Shown here: positions 41,895 to 52,533 of the stretch, one piece after another | How positions within the stretch are numbered: position 1 is the stretch's first letter | Layout: each line of letters begins with the position of its first letter | Source of the DNA: Leisingera sp. SS27 | GTDB taxonomy: Bacteria > Pseudomonadota > Alphaproteobacteria > Rhodobacterales > Rhodobacteraceae | Assembly (NCBI RefSeq): GCF_028368855.1 | Contig: NZ_JAQNCY010000001.1 | Span: forward strand, 1-64,000 | Length of the DNA: 64,000 bases | Reading direction: 5' to 3' | The notes under the pieces: model-generated | What the model was told of the DNA's origin: nothing | Database searches by the model: none | The model's input: only the letters and a program-made list of their open reading frames with translations | Translations under genes and position numbers: made by a program

Positions 41895-43568
41895 ATGGCG
41901 GATGCATCTGGAAGCGGGGGTCTGGGGGCCCTCACACTTGGCGGTATTGCCGGGGCGGTCGTGGTTGTGGGCGGCGTCGTGCTGTATCAGCTGGGCATGT
42001 TTGGCTCAGTAGCACCTGATGGCGGGGCCGTGAGCGAACAGACAGCCGGGCAGGCATCGAATGGCGATGGTGAGTTCTCCGGTGACGGTGATGCATCCGG
42101 CCAGCCCCTGCAGAACCGTGCTGTACAGGACGCCGCCGGCAATCAGGTTGAAGCGGTGGATACGGTTGAGGCTGGCCAGTTGCTGGAAGACGCCGCGGAG
42201 ACCAGCACAAATCAGCAACCGCAGATGCAAGATCAGGCCGGCGCTGTAACAGAAGGGAATGAAACGGAAACTGCCGTTGAAGGCAGAGAGGTTGCAGAGA
42301 CCGCTGAAGGGGAGGCGCCGGAAGAAACCGGTCAGATCTCAGAGCAGGCTTCCCTGTCTGAGCCTGCTGAAACCGCCGTTGCCCCCGAGCTGGTACAAGA
42401 ACCGGAAACAGAGCCTTTGAAGGAAGAGGTATTTGTCCTTCAGGCCCCGGAGCTGGATCTGGTGCGGGTGGACAGCGACGGCGCCGCGGTGATTGCCGGG
42501 CGGGCGCAAGAAGGTGTTCAAGTGTCGGTGCTGCTGGATGGTGAAGTTCTGGATCAGCTTGAGGTGCCCGCCGGTGGCGAATTTGTTTCTCTTGCGACCA
42601 TAGCGCCAAGCGGAGCGGCACAGGTTGTGTCGCTGCGCGCCGAACATGAAGGGGAACAAGCGGCCTCAGGCGCAAGCTTCATCCTGGCTCCGGTCAGCCC
42701 TGTGGCAGCCCTTCCTTCAGAGGAGAACGAGGTGCAGGGTGAAGCGCAAGTTGCTGCGCTGGAGCAGGATGCGCCAGCGGTAGCGCCAGAGGAAGGCGGG
42801 CAAGCGGCAGATCAAGCGGGAGCAACCGGCACTGCACAAGAAACCGTGCAGGCAGGCAGTACCTCCGAAGCCGTGACACAGGCGACAGGTTCTGAGGAGT
42901 CTGTAATTGCTGCGGTGGACGGACAGCACATCACTGGAACCGAAGCCGTCGAAGCTTCACAGAGCCGTCCGGAAACCGCTCCAGAGCCCGAAGCAGCGCA
43001 GCCCCAAGATCAGGCCGTTGCAGTTCTGCGCGCGGACCAGGACGGGATCGAGGTGGTGCAGCCTGCTGTTCCGGCTGATGCTGAACTCAGCAAGGAAGTT
43101 GCGTTGGACGCTATCAGCTATAATGGCACTGGCGGGGTTGAGCTGACGGGCAGGGCGCGCCCCAAGGCGCGCGTGCGTGTCTATGTGGACAATCAGCCGG
43201 TCGCGGAATTGAATGCTGCGGAAGACGGGCAGTGGAACGGACGGCTGGAGGATGTGGCACCAGGTGTCTACACCCTTCGCCTGGATGAAATCGAAGCCGC
43301 AACCGGCAAGGTGGTGAGCCGTCTGGAAACTCCGTTCAAGCGCGAAGCGCCGGAGGCGCTGCCGCAGCCTGAGCCTGAGGAGGATCCGCAGCAGCCTGTG
43401 CCGCTGGTCAGGGCGGTGACGGTGCAGAAGGGCGATACGCTTTGGGCCATCTCACAACAGAAATTCGGCAGCGGTTTTCTGTATGTGCGGCTGTTTGAGG
43501 CCAACAAGGGTGCAATCCGCAATCCGGATCTGATCTACCCGGGGCAGGTTTTCACTATCCCCGAATGA
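41895..43568 (+). CDS. LysM domain protein with membrane anchor and long acidic linker
   Basis: 557 aa from ATG 41895 with AAGGGA upstream. One N-terminal membrane segment (GGIAGAVVVVGGVVLYQLG, about 15-35), then a low-complexity region very rich in Glu, Gln, Ala and Thr. Two Ig-like modules follow (around VRVDSDGAAVIAGRAQEG and ISYNGTGGVELTGRARP). A C-terminal LysM completes the protein: VQKGDTLWAISQQKFGSG...NPDLIYPGQVFTIPE. Probably anchored in the inner membrane and binding peptidoglycan. The acidic linker may span the periplasm. Common in Rhodobacteraceae, function unknown. Confidence 0.88.
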   Translation: MADASGSGGLGALTLGGIAGAVVVVGGVVLYQLGMFGSVAPDGGAVSEQTAGQASNGDGEFSGDGDASGQPLQNRAVQDAAGNQVEAVDTVEAGQLLEDAAETSTNQQPQMQDQAGAVTEGNETETAVEGREVAETAEGEAPEETGQISEQASLSEPAETAVAPELVQEPETEPLKEEVFVLQAPELDLVRVDSDGAAVIAGRAQEGVQVSVLLDGEVLDQLEVPAGGEFVSLATIAPSGAAQVVSLRAEHEGEQAASGASFILAPVSPVAALPSEENEVQGEAQVAALEQDAPAVAPEEGGQAADQAGATGTAQETVQAGSTSEAVTQATGSEESVIAAVDGQHITGTEAVEASQSRPETAPEPEAAQPQDQAVAVLRADQDGIEVVQPAVPADAELSKEVALDAISYNGTGGVELTGRARPKARVRVYVDNQPVAELNAAEDGQWNGRLEDVAPGVYTLRLDEIEAATGKVVSRLETPFKREAPEALPQPEPEEDPQQPVPLVRAVTVQKGDTLWAISQQKFGSGFLYVRLFEANKGAIRNPDLIYPGQVFTIPE

Positions 43569-43577
43569 CGAAGGAAA

Positions 43578-43601
43578 ACGCGCCCTTGCGGCGCGTTTTT
43601 T
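43578..43601 (+). terminator. Terminator after the LysM gene
   Basis: ACGCGC pairs with GCGCGT around a 7-nt loop and is followed by six T, 10 bp after the stop codon. Confidence 0.85.
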
Positions 43602-43664
43602 CTGCGCACCCCTCGCAAAACCGTGAACAGGTGAATATCTGGAGGTGTCTAGCCAGGAACAGCC

Positions 43665-45494
43665 ATGACCCAGACCGATCAGGCCGCAGTGCCGCCGCAA
43701 GCCGACATTGCCCACGATGAACGCCGCTCTGGCCTGCGCACCCTGCGCAAGGTGGGCCCTTATCTTTGGCCCGAAGGCAACCGTGCCGTGAAGATCCGGG
43801 TGATGCTGGCACTGGCGGTTCTGGTTCTGGCAAAGCTGATCGCGGTCTATACACCAATGCTTTACAAGGGCGCTGTCGACAGCCTCGCGGGCGAGGGTGT
43901 TCCGCCGCTGGCACTGGGGGCCGTGGGCCTGACGGTGGCCTATGGCATGGCGCGGATCCTGACCATCGGGTTTCAGCAGCTGCGTGATGCGGTCTTTGCC
44001 CCAGTGGGGCAGCGAGCCTTGCGGCGGCTGGCACTAGAGACCTTCACCCACATTCACCGGCTCTCGATGCGCTATCATATTACCCGCAAGACCGGTGGCC
44101 TCAGCCGGATCATCGAGCGCGGGGTGAAGGGGGTAGAGTTCCTGCTGCGTTTCATGCTGTTCTCGATCGGGCCGCTGATCCTTGAACTCACGCTGGTGGC
44201 CATTATCCTGACAGTTCTGTTCGACGCATGGTATCTGGTTGTCGTGGCTGTCACCATTGGCCTCTATGTCTGGTTCACATTCGCCGTCACCGAATGGCGG
44301 GTGAAGCTGCGCCGGGAGATGAACAAGCAGGACACTGATGCCAATCAGAAGGCCATCGACAGCCTCTTGAACTTCGAAACCGTCAAGTACTTCGTTGCCG
44401 AGAAGCGCGAGGCGGAACGCTATGACAGCGCCATGAGGGGCTATGCGCAGGCGGCGCTCAAGACAGCGTATTCACTGGCGGCGCTGAACTTCGGCCAAAG
44501 CGTGCTGATCACCGCGGGCCTGGTCGGGGTGATGGTGATGGCAGCCATCGGGGTGGAGCAGGGCAATCTGACCGTCGGCGACTTTGTCATGGTCAACGCC
44601 TACATGATCCAGATCACCGTGCCGCTGAACTTCCTTGGCACTGTCTACCGCGAAATCCGCCAGAGCCTGGTGGATATGGGAGAGATGTTCGACCTGCTGG
44701 AGCAACCCGCCGATGTGAGCGACCGCCCCGATGCAGGGACGCTGCAGGTCACCGGAGGGCGCATCACGCTGGAAAACGTGCGGTTCTCATACGATGCCGG
44801 ACGGGAGATCCTGAAGGGTATATCACTGGAGGCAGAACCGGGGCAGACGGTGGCCATAGTCGGCTCAACCGGGTCTGGCAAATCGACCATCGGGCGGCTG
44901 CTGTTCCGTTTCTATGACGTGACAGGCGGAGCGTTGAGGATCGACGGCCAGGACGTGCGAGACGTGACACAGCAAAGTCTGCATGAGGCCATCGGTGTGG
45001 TGCCGCAGGACACGGTGCTGTTCAACGACACCATCCGCTACAATATCGCCTATGGCCGCGACGGTGCCACCCAGCAGGAGGTCGAGCAAGCGGCGCAGGA
45101 TGCGCAGATCCACGATTTCATCATGGCGCTGCCGGAGGGCTATGAAACTCAGGTGGGAGAGCGCGGACTGAAACTGTCGGGCGGTGAGAAGCAGCGGGTC
45201 GGCATTGCCCGGACACTCTTGAAGAACCCGCCGGTGCTCTTGCTGGACGAGGCGACCTCGGCGCTGGACACCGACACTGAACAGGAAATCAAGGAAGCGC
45301 TGGCACGTGCCGGTCAGGGGCGCACGGTAATCACCATCGCCCACCGCCTGTCCACAATTGCCGAGGCCGACCGGATTGTGGTGCTGGAACAGGGGGAGAT
45401 TGCTGAGACCGGCACCCACGAGGAGCTTCTGGCCAAGGATGGCCGCTATGCCCGGCTGTGGCAGCGGCAGCAGGCAGACCAGGACGCAGCCTGA
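43665..45494 (+). CDS. ATM1-type (ABCB) ABC exporter, permease-ATPase fusion
   Basis: 609 aa. Six membrane helices are followed by the nucleotide-binding domain: Walker A GSTGSGKST, signature LSGGEKQRVGIART, Walker B VLLLDEATSALD and switch His in ITIAHRLS. Similarity to mitochondrial Atm1 and the alphaproteobacterial Atm1 of Novosphingobium is suggested by the NFETVKYF and RYDSAMRGY segments. Family members export glutathione-linked metal or sulfur compounds across the inner membrane. AGGAA precedes the ATG. Confidence 0.92.
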   Translation: MTQTDQAAVPPQADIAHDERRSGLRTLRKVGPYLWPEGNRAVKIRVMLALAVLVLAKLIAVYTPMLYKGAVDSLAGEGVPPLALGAVGLTVAYGMARILTIGFQQLRDAVFAPVGQRALRRLALETFTHIHRLSMRYHITRKTGGLSRIIERGVKGVEFLLRFMLFSIGPLILELTLVAIILTVLFDAWYLVVVAVTIGLYVWFTFAVTEWRVKLRREMNKQDTDANQKAIDSLLNFETVKYFVAEKREAERYDSAMRGYAQAALKTAYSLAALNFGQSVLITAGLVGVMVMAAIGVEQGNLTVGDFVMVNAYMIQITVPLNFLGTVYREIRQSLVDMGEMFDLLEQPADVSDRPDAGTLQVTGGRITLENVRFSYDAGREILKGISLEAEPGQTVAIVGSTGSGKSTIGRLLFRFYDVTGGALRIDGQDVRDVTQQSLHEAIGVVPQDTVLFNDTIRYNIAYGRDGATQQEVEQAAQDAQIHDFIMALPEGYETQVGERGLKLSGGEKQRVGIARTLLKNPPVLLLDEATSALDTDTEQEIKEALARAGQGRTVITIAHRLSTIAEADRIVVLEQGEIAETGTHEELLAKDGRYARLWQRQQADQDAA

Positions 45495-45538
45495 CCGGCC
45501 TGGGCGCAGGGGGAACAGCAGCGGTTTCACAGGTGGAC

Positions 45539-45566
45539 AGGCCGGCTCAAAGAACCGGCCTTGTTA
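45539..45566 (+). terminator. Probable terminator after the ABC exporter
   Basis: A GGCCGG/CCGGCC stem with an 8-10-nt loop is followed by TTGTTAATTT. It lies between convergent genes, so it may serve both. Confidence 0.5.
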
Positions 45567-45590
45567 ATTTCACAGATGGTGAAGCCCGGT

Positions 45591-47765
45591 TTAGAAGTCT
45601 TCCCATCCTCCATTGGCTGCCTTGGCTGGCAGCGGTACTGGGCCGTCAAAATCCAAATCGGGGCCGTGTGCACTCGGCAGTTCCGGCGCAGCACTTGCCG
45701 CGGGTTTGCTGGTTACGGGGACCCCGGCCGCGCCAGAGATTTTGAACTGCGCCATCAGCTCTGCCAGCTTGCCCGCATCGCTGTGCAGCATGTGGCCGGC
45801 GGCTGTCGCTTCCTCTACCATAGCGGCGTTCTGCTGGGTGACCTGATCCAGCTGGCCAACACCGGTGTTGATCTCAGTGAGGCCGGTCGACTGTTCCGCG
45901 GCGCCTTCAGCGATGCTGGAAACCAGTTGAGAGATGTCATTGACCCGGTTCACGATGCTGGTCAGTGCTTCGCCCGTTTCACCGACCAGATCGACGCCCT
46001 GCTTCACATGTTTGGAGCTGTCGCCGATCAGGGCCTTGATCTCGGTCGCCGCGTCCGCAGAGCGTTGCGCCAATGCCCGCACCTCGCTGGCAACCACGGC
46101 GAAACCCTTGCCGGCCTCACCGGCCCGCGCAGCCTCGACACCGGCGTTGAGGGCCAGCAGGTTGGTCTGAAAGGCAATATCGTCGATCACCGAGATGATT
46201 TGCGAAATCTTGAGTGAAGACTGTTCAATCTCATTCATCGCCGTCACCGCATTGCGGACAACCTCACCGCTGGCCTCAGCCTCGCCGCGGGCATCCTGCA
46301 TCGTCTGTTCCACCCCGCGGGCACCATCTGCGGAGGATTTGACCGATGCCGTCAGCTCTTCCAGCGCGGCGGCTGTTTCCTCAAGGGTGGCAGCCTGGCT
46401 TTCCGTGCGGCTCGACAGATCGTCGGAAGCGGTGCTGATTTCAGTCGCTCCGTTATGGATGCTGCTGGCCGCTGCCATTACCTGTTCAATGGTTTCCCTG
46501 AGGGTTGCCACAGTGGTGTTGAAGCTTTGCCTCAGCTGCTCGTAGTCTTCCGGGAAGACCTCCTCAATGGTGCAGTCCAGATCCCGGCGGGACAGGCGGG
46601 AGAGGTGGTCATCCAGCTTGCCCACAGCCGCACCGCGGTCGGCGATCCGGCTGGCCTCGATTTTGGCCAGCTTCTCGTCTGCTTCTGAGAGGGCTGCCCG
46701 GGTTTTCTCCATTGCACGGCTGAGCTTGCCGATCTCGGTCGTCGCTCCCAGGTTTGCGGGTTCGAAATTGAATTCTTTGCGGGCGAGCCGGTCCAGGTCT
46801 GCCTGCAAGGCACCGAACTGGCGGGTAAAAGCGGATATCAGGCGCAGCCCGATGGCGGCGCTGACAACCAGAGTCATCACGACCGCTGCAAGGGTTATGA
46901 TCAGCGCTTGCCGGGCCTGGATTGCCTCCGCCGCGGAGATAGCGGTCATTTCGTCTGTTGCGGACATTTCTGCATCGCGAAGAGCGCTGACCCATTGCGT
47001 GGCCCGGCTGAACCAGTCCTTGGCGGCATAGGAGGGTGCCGGCGCGCCCGGTCCTGCCTCCAGAACTTCATCACGTATGCCCGGCAGCCCCGAAGGCGCC
47101 AGCCCCGCACGCAGATCCAATTCGGCCAGGTTTTGACCGAAGGAAAGGCCTGCAATGTCCAGCAATTGGTTTTCTACCGCGCCGGTCCGGGTGAACCAGC
47201 GGTAAAGTGTCAGATTAAAACTGCCCATGTTGAAACCGGCGGCGCCCGCTGCGCGCTGCTGCCCGGCGGCTTCCTTGGCGTATGCAAGGCTGACAAGTCC
47301 GGCACCAAGCTGTGCGATGCGGGCATTCTTCTGCTGCAGCAACAGGGCGCTGGCATCCTGCAAAAGCGATCCGATCATCGCGGAATAACGGCCCCCCATC
47401 TGACCAGGTTCCAGCGTCATGCTGCTGACCGCTTGCCGCAATGCGGTGAGTTCTGAAACGTTCTGAAGGGCCGTTGCTGCGGACTCCGGCACGTTTTGCA
47501 AAGCAGCATCAACCGATGACCGGGCATCTTCCAGCTCCGGCATGGCGGAGGCGCCACCGGAGGACAGGAAAACAGCCGACAATCCGCGTTCGACCTGCAG
47601 GTGGTGAATTACATCCATCAATGCCACAGCGCTTTGGGTTTCGCTCTGCGTTACCTGTGCATTGCTGAAACGCTCCCAGTCGGCTGCTGCCTTGAACCCG
47701 CCAATTGCGGCCAGGGCAATGAAGGGCACCGCGATGAGCGCCAGAATCTGCGCGCGTAGTGACAT
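45591..47765 (-). CDS. Methyl-accepting chemotaxis protein with NIT sensor domain
   Basis: 724 aa from the ATG with GAGGAAA upstream; an earlier TTG lies inside that box. TM1 (about 5-27) and TM2 (about 285-310) flank a periplasmic nitrate/nitrite-sensing (NIT) type helical domain with [20 protein letters not shown] segments follow, then the signalling hairpin with [20 protein letters not shown] and [18 protein letters not shown]. The protein ends GWEDF, resembling the NWETF pentapeptide that tethers CheR and CheB. No che genes are nearby. Confidence 0.94.
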   Translation of the reverse strand: MSLRAQILALIAVPFIALAAIGGFKAAADWERFSNAQVTQSETQSAVALMDVIHHLQVERGLSAVFLSSGGASAMPELEDARSSVDAALQNVPESAATALQNVSELTALRQAVSSMTLEPGQMGGRYSAMIGSLLQDASALLLQQKNARIAQLGAGLVSLAYAKEAAGQQRAAGAAGFNMGSFNLTLYRWFTRTGAVENQLLDIAGLSFGQNLAELDLRAGLAPSGLPGIRDEVLEAGPGAPAPSYAAKDWFSRATQWVSALRDAEMSATDEMTAISAAEAIQARQALIITLAAVVMTLVVSAAIGLRLISAFTRQFGALQADLDRLARKEFNFEPANLGATTEIGKLSRAMEKTRAALSEADEKLAKIEASRIADRGAAVGKLDDHLSRLSRRDLDCTIEEVFPEDYEQLRQSFNTTVATLRETIEQVMAAASSIHNGATEISTASDDLSSRTESQAATLEETAAALEELTASVKSSADGARGVEQTMQDARGEAEASGEVVRNAVTAMNEIEQSSLKISQIISVIDDIAFQTNLLALNAGVEAARAGEAGKGFAVVASEVRALAQRSADAATEIKALIGDSSKHVKQGVDLVGETGEALTSIVNRVNDISQLVSSIAEGAAEQSTGLTEINTGVGQLDQVTQQNAAMVEEATAAGHMLHSDAGKLAELMAQFKISGAAGVPVTSKPAASAAPELPSAHGPDLDFDGPVPLPAKAANGGWEDF

Positions 47766-48293
47766 CGGCTTTTTCCTCAAATTGAAACACGCTATGCGGG
47801 AGTAATCCCGTTTGGAATGTTCATATGCATGTAAAGAATAACGGTGTGTGAATGATACAATTCAACGGATTGCACGAGGCGCTACTGGGCGCAGCGGTGC
47901 TATGGCAGATGCGGCAAAGTCGGAGACCTGGTGACGCAAATTGCGTTATTGATGTGGATCCGCTGTATGATTTCGGATGGTTGGAGATCTTTATTGCGAG
48001 AAAAGTATAATTAAACCAAGTGCTTGTATATAATATTGGAGCTGAGCATGTAACGTTTGGGGAATGACTAAAATATTTTCATTTTGACGCCGAAGGCAGC
48101 AGACGTTCCTGCTCCTCCTCTCATGAACAGCATCAGACAGCCGGTGTTGCGGGTTGATCGCCAGGGCGGAGGCTTCAAACGGGGAGCATTCAAACAGGAT
48201 TCCCATTGACCGCCTCCCATGCGGCCTTAGGCTATGCGCACTCAGGGCCGTGGCGGCAATTGAGACTGCCGGCCCGAATACAAGGACATGTGT
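47766..48293. other. Long intergenic region between divergent genes
   Basis: About 530 bp without a convincing gene, between the leftward chemoreceptor and a rightward secreted protein gene. It is AT-rich from about 47990 to 48090, with TATAAT hexamers at 48006-48011 and 48029-48034 but no good paired -35. A 71-codon minus-strand frame (47991-48206) has no family resemblance. A small RNA is possible but not shown. Confidence 0.3.
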
Positions 48294-48620
48294 ATGAAGA
48301 CCCTACTGTTTGCAGCCTCCGCGGCTGCTCTGCTTGCCTTTCAAGCGCCCGCTTACGCCGAAGATCTTGAGTTTCTGCTGGTGAATGACAGCAGCGCCGA
48401 TCTGGTTGAGTTCAATGTATCGCCTGCGTCTTCAGACAACTGGGAAGGCAACCTGATGGAAGGCGGCTACCTGGCCCCGGGTTATGAGATCGATGTGGAG
48501 ATTGCGGATGGCGCAACCACCTGCGTCTATGACATCCGCGGACGCTTCTCCGATGGCTCTGAGGCTGAGGACTATGGCCTCGATCTGTGCGATTTGGGTG
48601 AATACACCTTCACCGACTGA
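48294..48620 (+). CDS. Small secreted hypothetical protein
   Basis: 108 aa from the second of two close ATGs, which has AAGGA 7 nt upstream. Signal peptide MKTLLFAASAAALLAFQAPAYA, then an acidic mature protein of about 86 residues with two Cys (TTCVYDIRG and LDLCDLGEY) likely to form a disulfide. NDSSADLVEFNVSPASSDNW looks like a beta-sandwich strand pattern seen in small periplasmic proteins of Rhodobacteraceae. Function unknown. Shares a terminator with the convergent RND gene. Confidence 0.75.
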   Translation: MKTLLFAASAAALLAFQAPAYAEDLEFLLVNDSSADLVEFNVSPASSDNWEGNLMEGGYLAPGYEIDVEIADGATTCVYDIRGRFSDGSEAEDYGLDLCDLGEYTFTD

Positions 48621-48659
48621 TCTTTGCTGTGCGCCGGAACCGGCGGCATGCAGAAAGGA

Positions 48660-48687
48660 AAAGCCCCGCCGGAGCGGGGCTTTTTTG
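48660..48687. terminator. Bidirectional terminator
   Basis: AAAGCCCCGC pairs with GCGGGGCTTT around CGGA; a run of T follows on the plus strand and of A precedes it, so it can end both the small secreted protein gene and the convergent RND gene. Confidence 0.9.
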
Positions 48688-48696
48688 TTTGTCTGG

Positions 48697-51600
48697 CTAT
48701 TCCGCTGCGCGCAAGCGGCCGCTGGGGGCTGGCGGTTGCGGTTCGTCCTCTTCGGCTTCGTTCGCCTTTTCGCCGGTCTCAGGCATGGCGTCTTCCACCC
48801 ACTGGATTTCGGTGGTCGGCAGCTGACGCGCCTTCTTGAACAGCTTGGAGTCCTGCGCGATGCGGCTGGAGCGGCCGCGGGTGATCCGCGACAGCATCCG
48901 GCCGAGGGCCCGCATGTAGGTGGAGAACCACACCCGGATCGACAAGAGCGAGGGCGTCACCACCAGGGTCAGTACGGTAGCGATGCCCAGGCCAAAGACC
49001 ACGGCGGTCGCCAGCTGTTTCCACCACAGCGCGGTGGGGCTGTCGATTGAGTAGCCGCCGTTGATGAAGTCCAGACTGACGCCGAACATCATCGGAGTGA
49101 GGCCCGCCATCGTGGTGATAGTGGTCAGAAGAACCGGACGGATCCGTGCCTCTGCGGTGCGGATGATCGCTTCGATCCGCGGCATCTGCTGGCTGAACTC
49201 CTGATAGGTGTCGATCAGTACGATGTTGTTGTTCACCACAATGCCTGCCAGTGCAACGATGCCGGTGCCGGTCATGATGATCGAGAACGGCTGCTGCATC
49301 ACCATCATGCCGATCAGCACGCCGGTGGTGGACAGCACCACCGCCAGCAGCACCAGCACCGAGTTGTAGAAGCTGTTGAACTGGGCCAGCAGGATAACGA
49401 ACATCAGCGCCAGCGCGCCGGCAAAGGCCTTGGACAGGAAGGCACCGGATTCCTCCTGCTCCTCCTGGTCTCCGGTCCATTCCCAGCCGATGCTGCGCGG
49501 CAGCGGATCACTTTCCAGCCATTCGGTGAGCACCGCGATCCGCTCGTTCGGATTCACGGGGCTGATCTTGGCGCCGCTGTCTATTGCTGCCAGCACCGCG
49601 TCAAAGCTCTCGGCACCTGTCAGTTGCAGCAATTGCATGGTCTTTCCGTTTGGCGCCACCAGGGTATCACCCGTCGCAGCGCTTCCTTCCGGAAGCTCCT
49701 TGAGGACCGCCAGGCGGGTCATTTCACCGCTGTCGGCATCCTCGATCACAACCTTATTCAGGCCCGGCTCCACATCCGCCTTGACGTCATAGAAGCGCTC
49801 CTGGCCAATGCGGTTGATCTGGGCGAGCTTCGGCACCGGCTGGCGGGTCACGAAGTTCGACAGTGGCACCAGCCCGTCCGAGGTGCGGACCTTAAGGTTG
49901 TCGAGCGTTGACAGCACCCTGTCCTGTTCCGGCAGGCGGACGCGGATCTCGATCTCCTCGTCGGAGCTGTCGACCCGCATGGTGTCCAGCAGGATGCCGC
50001 GGGTGACCAGCTGCACCATCGCCCCAACGGTTGCTACATCGGCGCCGTAGCGGCCGGCCTTTTCGACGTCCACGTTGATCTGCCAGTCGATGCCGGGCAG
50101 GGGCAGGCTGTCTTCAATCAGGATCAGGCCGGGTGTGTTTTCGAACTGCTCACGTGCGCTCAGCGCCGCTGTGGTCAGATCCTCCCAGCCGTCACCGCGC
50201 AGGCGCAGATGCACCGGCTTGCCGGAGGCGGGACCCTGCGCCAGGGCGCGGACCTCGACCTCGAAGCCGGGCAGCTTGCCAAGCACCGCGTTCAGCTCGT
50301 CAATCACGGTGTTGCCGTCGTATTCCTCGGCGATCACCTTCTTTTCAAAGCCCAGGTATTTGCTCAGCAGCCCGCCAAACCATCCGTCCAGCGGCTCGCT
50401 CTCGGTGGGGCGTTCCTCCCAGGGGATGATCTCGAACTGGACCTGGCCGATGGTGTCCGGCGGCAGTTGCGCGCCGGAACTGTCGGTGTTGAGGCCGCCA
50501 TCGCCGGCAAAGGAGAAGACGTTGATCACCGCATGGTGATTCAGAATCACCTCTTCGGCGGCGCGGACCATCTCGTCTTTCTCGTGCAGGGAGATGTTGC
50601 CGCGGGCCCGGACATAGGCCGTGGCCTGTTCCGGCTCCGAGTCGACAAAGAATTCAACGCCGTAGTTGTTCTCGCTGAAGGTCGAGAAGACGGTCATGAT
50701 GGCAAAGCCCACAGCGGCGATGGTTACCACGGGCATCACAGGATTGCCCGCAATGAACTTGATCACATGGCCGAACGGGGTGTGGTGGTAGCCGGGGGCA
50801 ACTTCCTGCTCTTCGCGCTCCATCTTGACGGAACTGAGCGTGATCGAGGCCGCAAAGGATGCCAGCGTGAACACCAGCCCGCCGAACAGCACACCCGCCA
50901 TCGGAGCGGCGCCTTCGCCCAGAAGGTAGGTGGGGTTCAGCATCTGCATGGCGCCCGCGAACATGCCCCACATGGCGACCGGCACCAGCACCGCACGCAG
51001 CCACCAAGGCGCAATCATCCGCAGCGCGCGCGAGGCGCCCTCAAAGGTGCGGCTGATGCGGCCGGTGACGCCGCCCATGACGGGCAGGTAGATCAGGGCC
51101 ACCACCAGCGAGGCGGAGAGAACGAAGATCAGCGTCACGGGCAGCATGCCCATGAACTCGCCCGGCACACCGGGCCAGAACAGCATCGGCAGGAAGGCGC
51201 AGAGCGTGGTTGCTGTGGACGACACGATCGGCCAGAACATCCGCTGCGCCGCCTCGACATAGGCGTGCATCGGGCCGGTGCCTTCCTTGATCCGCTTGTC
51301 GGCGTATTCCACCACCACGATGGCACCGTCGACCAGCATCCCCACAGCGAGGATCAGGCCGAACATCACGATGTTGGAGATTGAGATACCCATCAGCGCC
51401 AGGAAGGCGAAGCACAACAGGAACGACGTCGGGATCGCAAAACCCACCAAGAGCGCAGCCCGGCTGCCAAGCGCGGACAGCACCACGATCATCACCAGCG
51501 CGATGGCCGTCAGGACGGAGCCTTCGAGCTGGCTGACCATCGAGCCGACAACCCTGCTTTGGTCGTTGGAGGTGCCGACTTCAATCGCTGCCTGCAGTTC

Positions 51601-52533
51601 CTGCGGCCATTTGGATTTGGATACTTCCAGGGTCTCTTTCACCAGGTTCACGGTGTCGATCAGGTTGTAGCCCTTGCGCTTCACCACCTGCAGGGCAACC
51701 GTGTCCTCGCCGTTGAAGCGGGCGGTGCCCTCGCGGTCCTCGAAGGTAAAGTTGATCTGTGCCAGCTCGCCCAGCTTGACCACACGGTCGCCGTTGGTCT
51801 TGACCGGCAGCTGGTAGATGTCCTGCACGTCGTCGAAAGAGGAGGGGATCTTGACCGAAAACGCGCCCTGGCTGGTTTCGACCTCACCTGCCGCGATCAG
51901 CTGGTTGTTGTTCTGCACAACATTGATCAGCTCCAGTGCGGTGACGTTATAGGCCTCCAGCCGCAACGGATCTATCAGCACCTCAACCATCTCGTCGCGG
52001 TTGCCGGCGATCCCGGCCTCCAGCACGGCATCCAGAGCTTCAAGGTCGTCCTGCAGGTCCTTGGCGATACGCGCCATTGTCCGCTCCGGCACGGCGCCGG
52101 TCAGGTTCACGATGACAATCGGGAACTCGGAGAAGTTGATCTCGGTGATCGAGTATTTCTCGGCGCCTTCCGGGAATTCGGCCTCGGCCTTGTCCATGGC
52201 GTCGCGCACGTCGGCCATGATGGCGGTCTTGTCCCAGCCGAACTCGAACTCCAGCGCCACCCCGGCATAACCCTCGGCGGCGGTTGAGGTCATTTTGTCG
52301 AGCCCGTCGAGGTCGGCAAGCTCGGTCTCCATCACCTTGACCATCAGCGATTCGGCGTCCTCGGCAGAGATGCCGGGGAAGGGGACCGAGATGAACAGGG
52401 CCGGGATTTCAATGTCCGGCTCGCCTTCCTTGGGCAGCATCGAATAGGCGAAGCCGCCGACAAGCAGCGAGATTGCGATAAACGCAAGGACCATCCGGGC
52501 GCGGCCGGCGGCCCAATCGACGATGCCAATCAC
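48697..52533 (-). CDS. RND efflux transporter permease
   Basis: 1278 aa, longer than AcrB (about 1050) because of an inserted segment around the central helices and a C-terminal extension of about 60 acidic and Pro residues. Twelve membrane helices in two halves; TM4 reads LAVGMLVDGAIVVVEYAD with a single Asp where AcrB has two, so the proton relay differs. The N-terminal segment LPKEGEPDIEIPALFISVPFPG is of the HME/HAE type. Expected to export drugs or other compounds with the adaptor gene upstream, which it overlaps by ATGA. No outer membrane channel gene is adjacent. Confidence 0.93.
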   Translation of the reverse strand: MIGIVDWAAGRARMVLAFIAISLLVGGFAYSMLPKEGEPDIEIPALFISVPFPGISAEDAESLMVKVMETELADLDGLDKMTSTAAEGYAGVALEFEFGWDKTAIMADVRDAMDKAEAEFPEGAEKYSITEINFSEFPIVIVNLTGAVPERTMARIAKDLQDDLEALDAVLEAGIAGNRDEMVEVLIDPLRLEAYNVTALELINVVQNNNQLIAAGEVETSQGAFSVKIPSSFDDVQDIYQLPVKTNGDRVVKLGELAQINFTFEDREGTARFNGEDTVALQVVKRKGYNLIDTVNLVKETLEVSKSKWPQELQAAIEVGTSNDQSRVVGSMVSQLEGSVLTAIALVMIVVLSALGSRAALLVGFAIPTSFLLCFAFLALMGISISNIVMFGLILAVGMLVDGAIVVVEYADKRIKEGTGPMHAYVEAAQRMFWPIVSSTATTLCAFLPMLFWPGVPGEFMGMLPVTLIFVLSASLVVALIYLPVMGGVTGRISRTFEGASRALRMIAPWWLRAVLVPVAMWGMFAGAMQMLNPTYLLGEGAAPMAGVLFGGLVFTLASFAASITLSSVKMEREEQEVAPGYHHTPFGHVIKFIAGNPVMPVVTIAAVGFAIMTVFSTFSENNYGVEFFVDSEPEQATAYVRARGNISLHEKDEMVRAAEEVILNHHAVINVFSFAGDGGLNTDSSGAQLPPDTIGQVQFEIIPWEERPTESEPLDGWFGGLLSKYLGFEKKVIAEEYDGNTVIDELNAVLGKLPGFEVEVRALAQGPASGKPVHLRLRGDGWEDLTTAALSAREQFENTPGLILIEDSLPLPGIDWQINVDVEKAGRYGADVATVGAMVQLVTRGILLDTMRVDSSDEEIEIRVRLPEQDRVLSTLDNLKVRTSDGLVPLSNFVTRQPVPKLAQINRIGQERFYDVKADVEPGLNKVVIEDADSGEMTRLAVLKELPEGSAATGDTLVAPNGKTMQLLQLTGAESFDAVLAAIDSGAKISPVNPNERIAVLTEWLESDPLPRSIGWEWTGDQEEQEESGAFLSKAFAGALALMFVILLAQFNSFYNSVLVLLAVVLSTTGVLIGMMVMQQPFSIIMTGTGIVALAGIVVNNNIVLIDTYQEFSQQMPRIEAIIRTAEARIRPVLLTTITTMAGLTPMMFGVSLDFINGGYSIDSPTALWWKQLATAVVFGLGIATVLTLVVTPSLLSIRVWFSTYMRALGRMLSRITRGRSSRIAQDSKLFKKARQLPTTEIQWVEDAMPETGEKANEAEEDEPQPPAPSGRLRAAE

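Noticed and set aside
47991-48206. 71-aa minus-strand frame in the 47.8-48.3 kb gap
   Set aside because: No good ribosome-binding site, no recognisable composition of a real protein, no partner gene.
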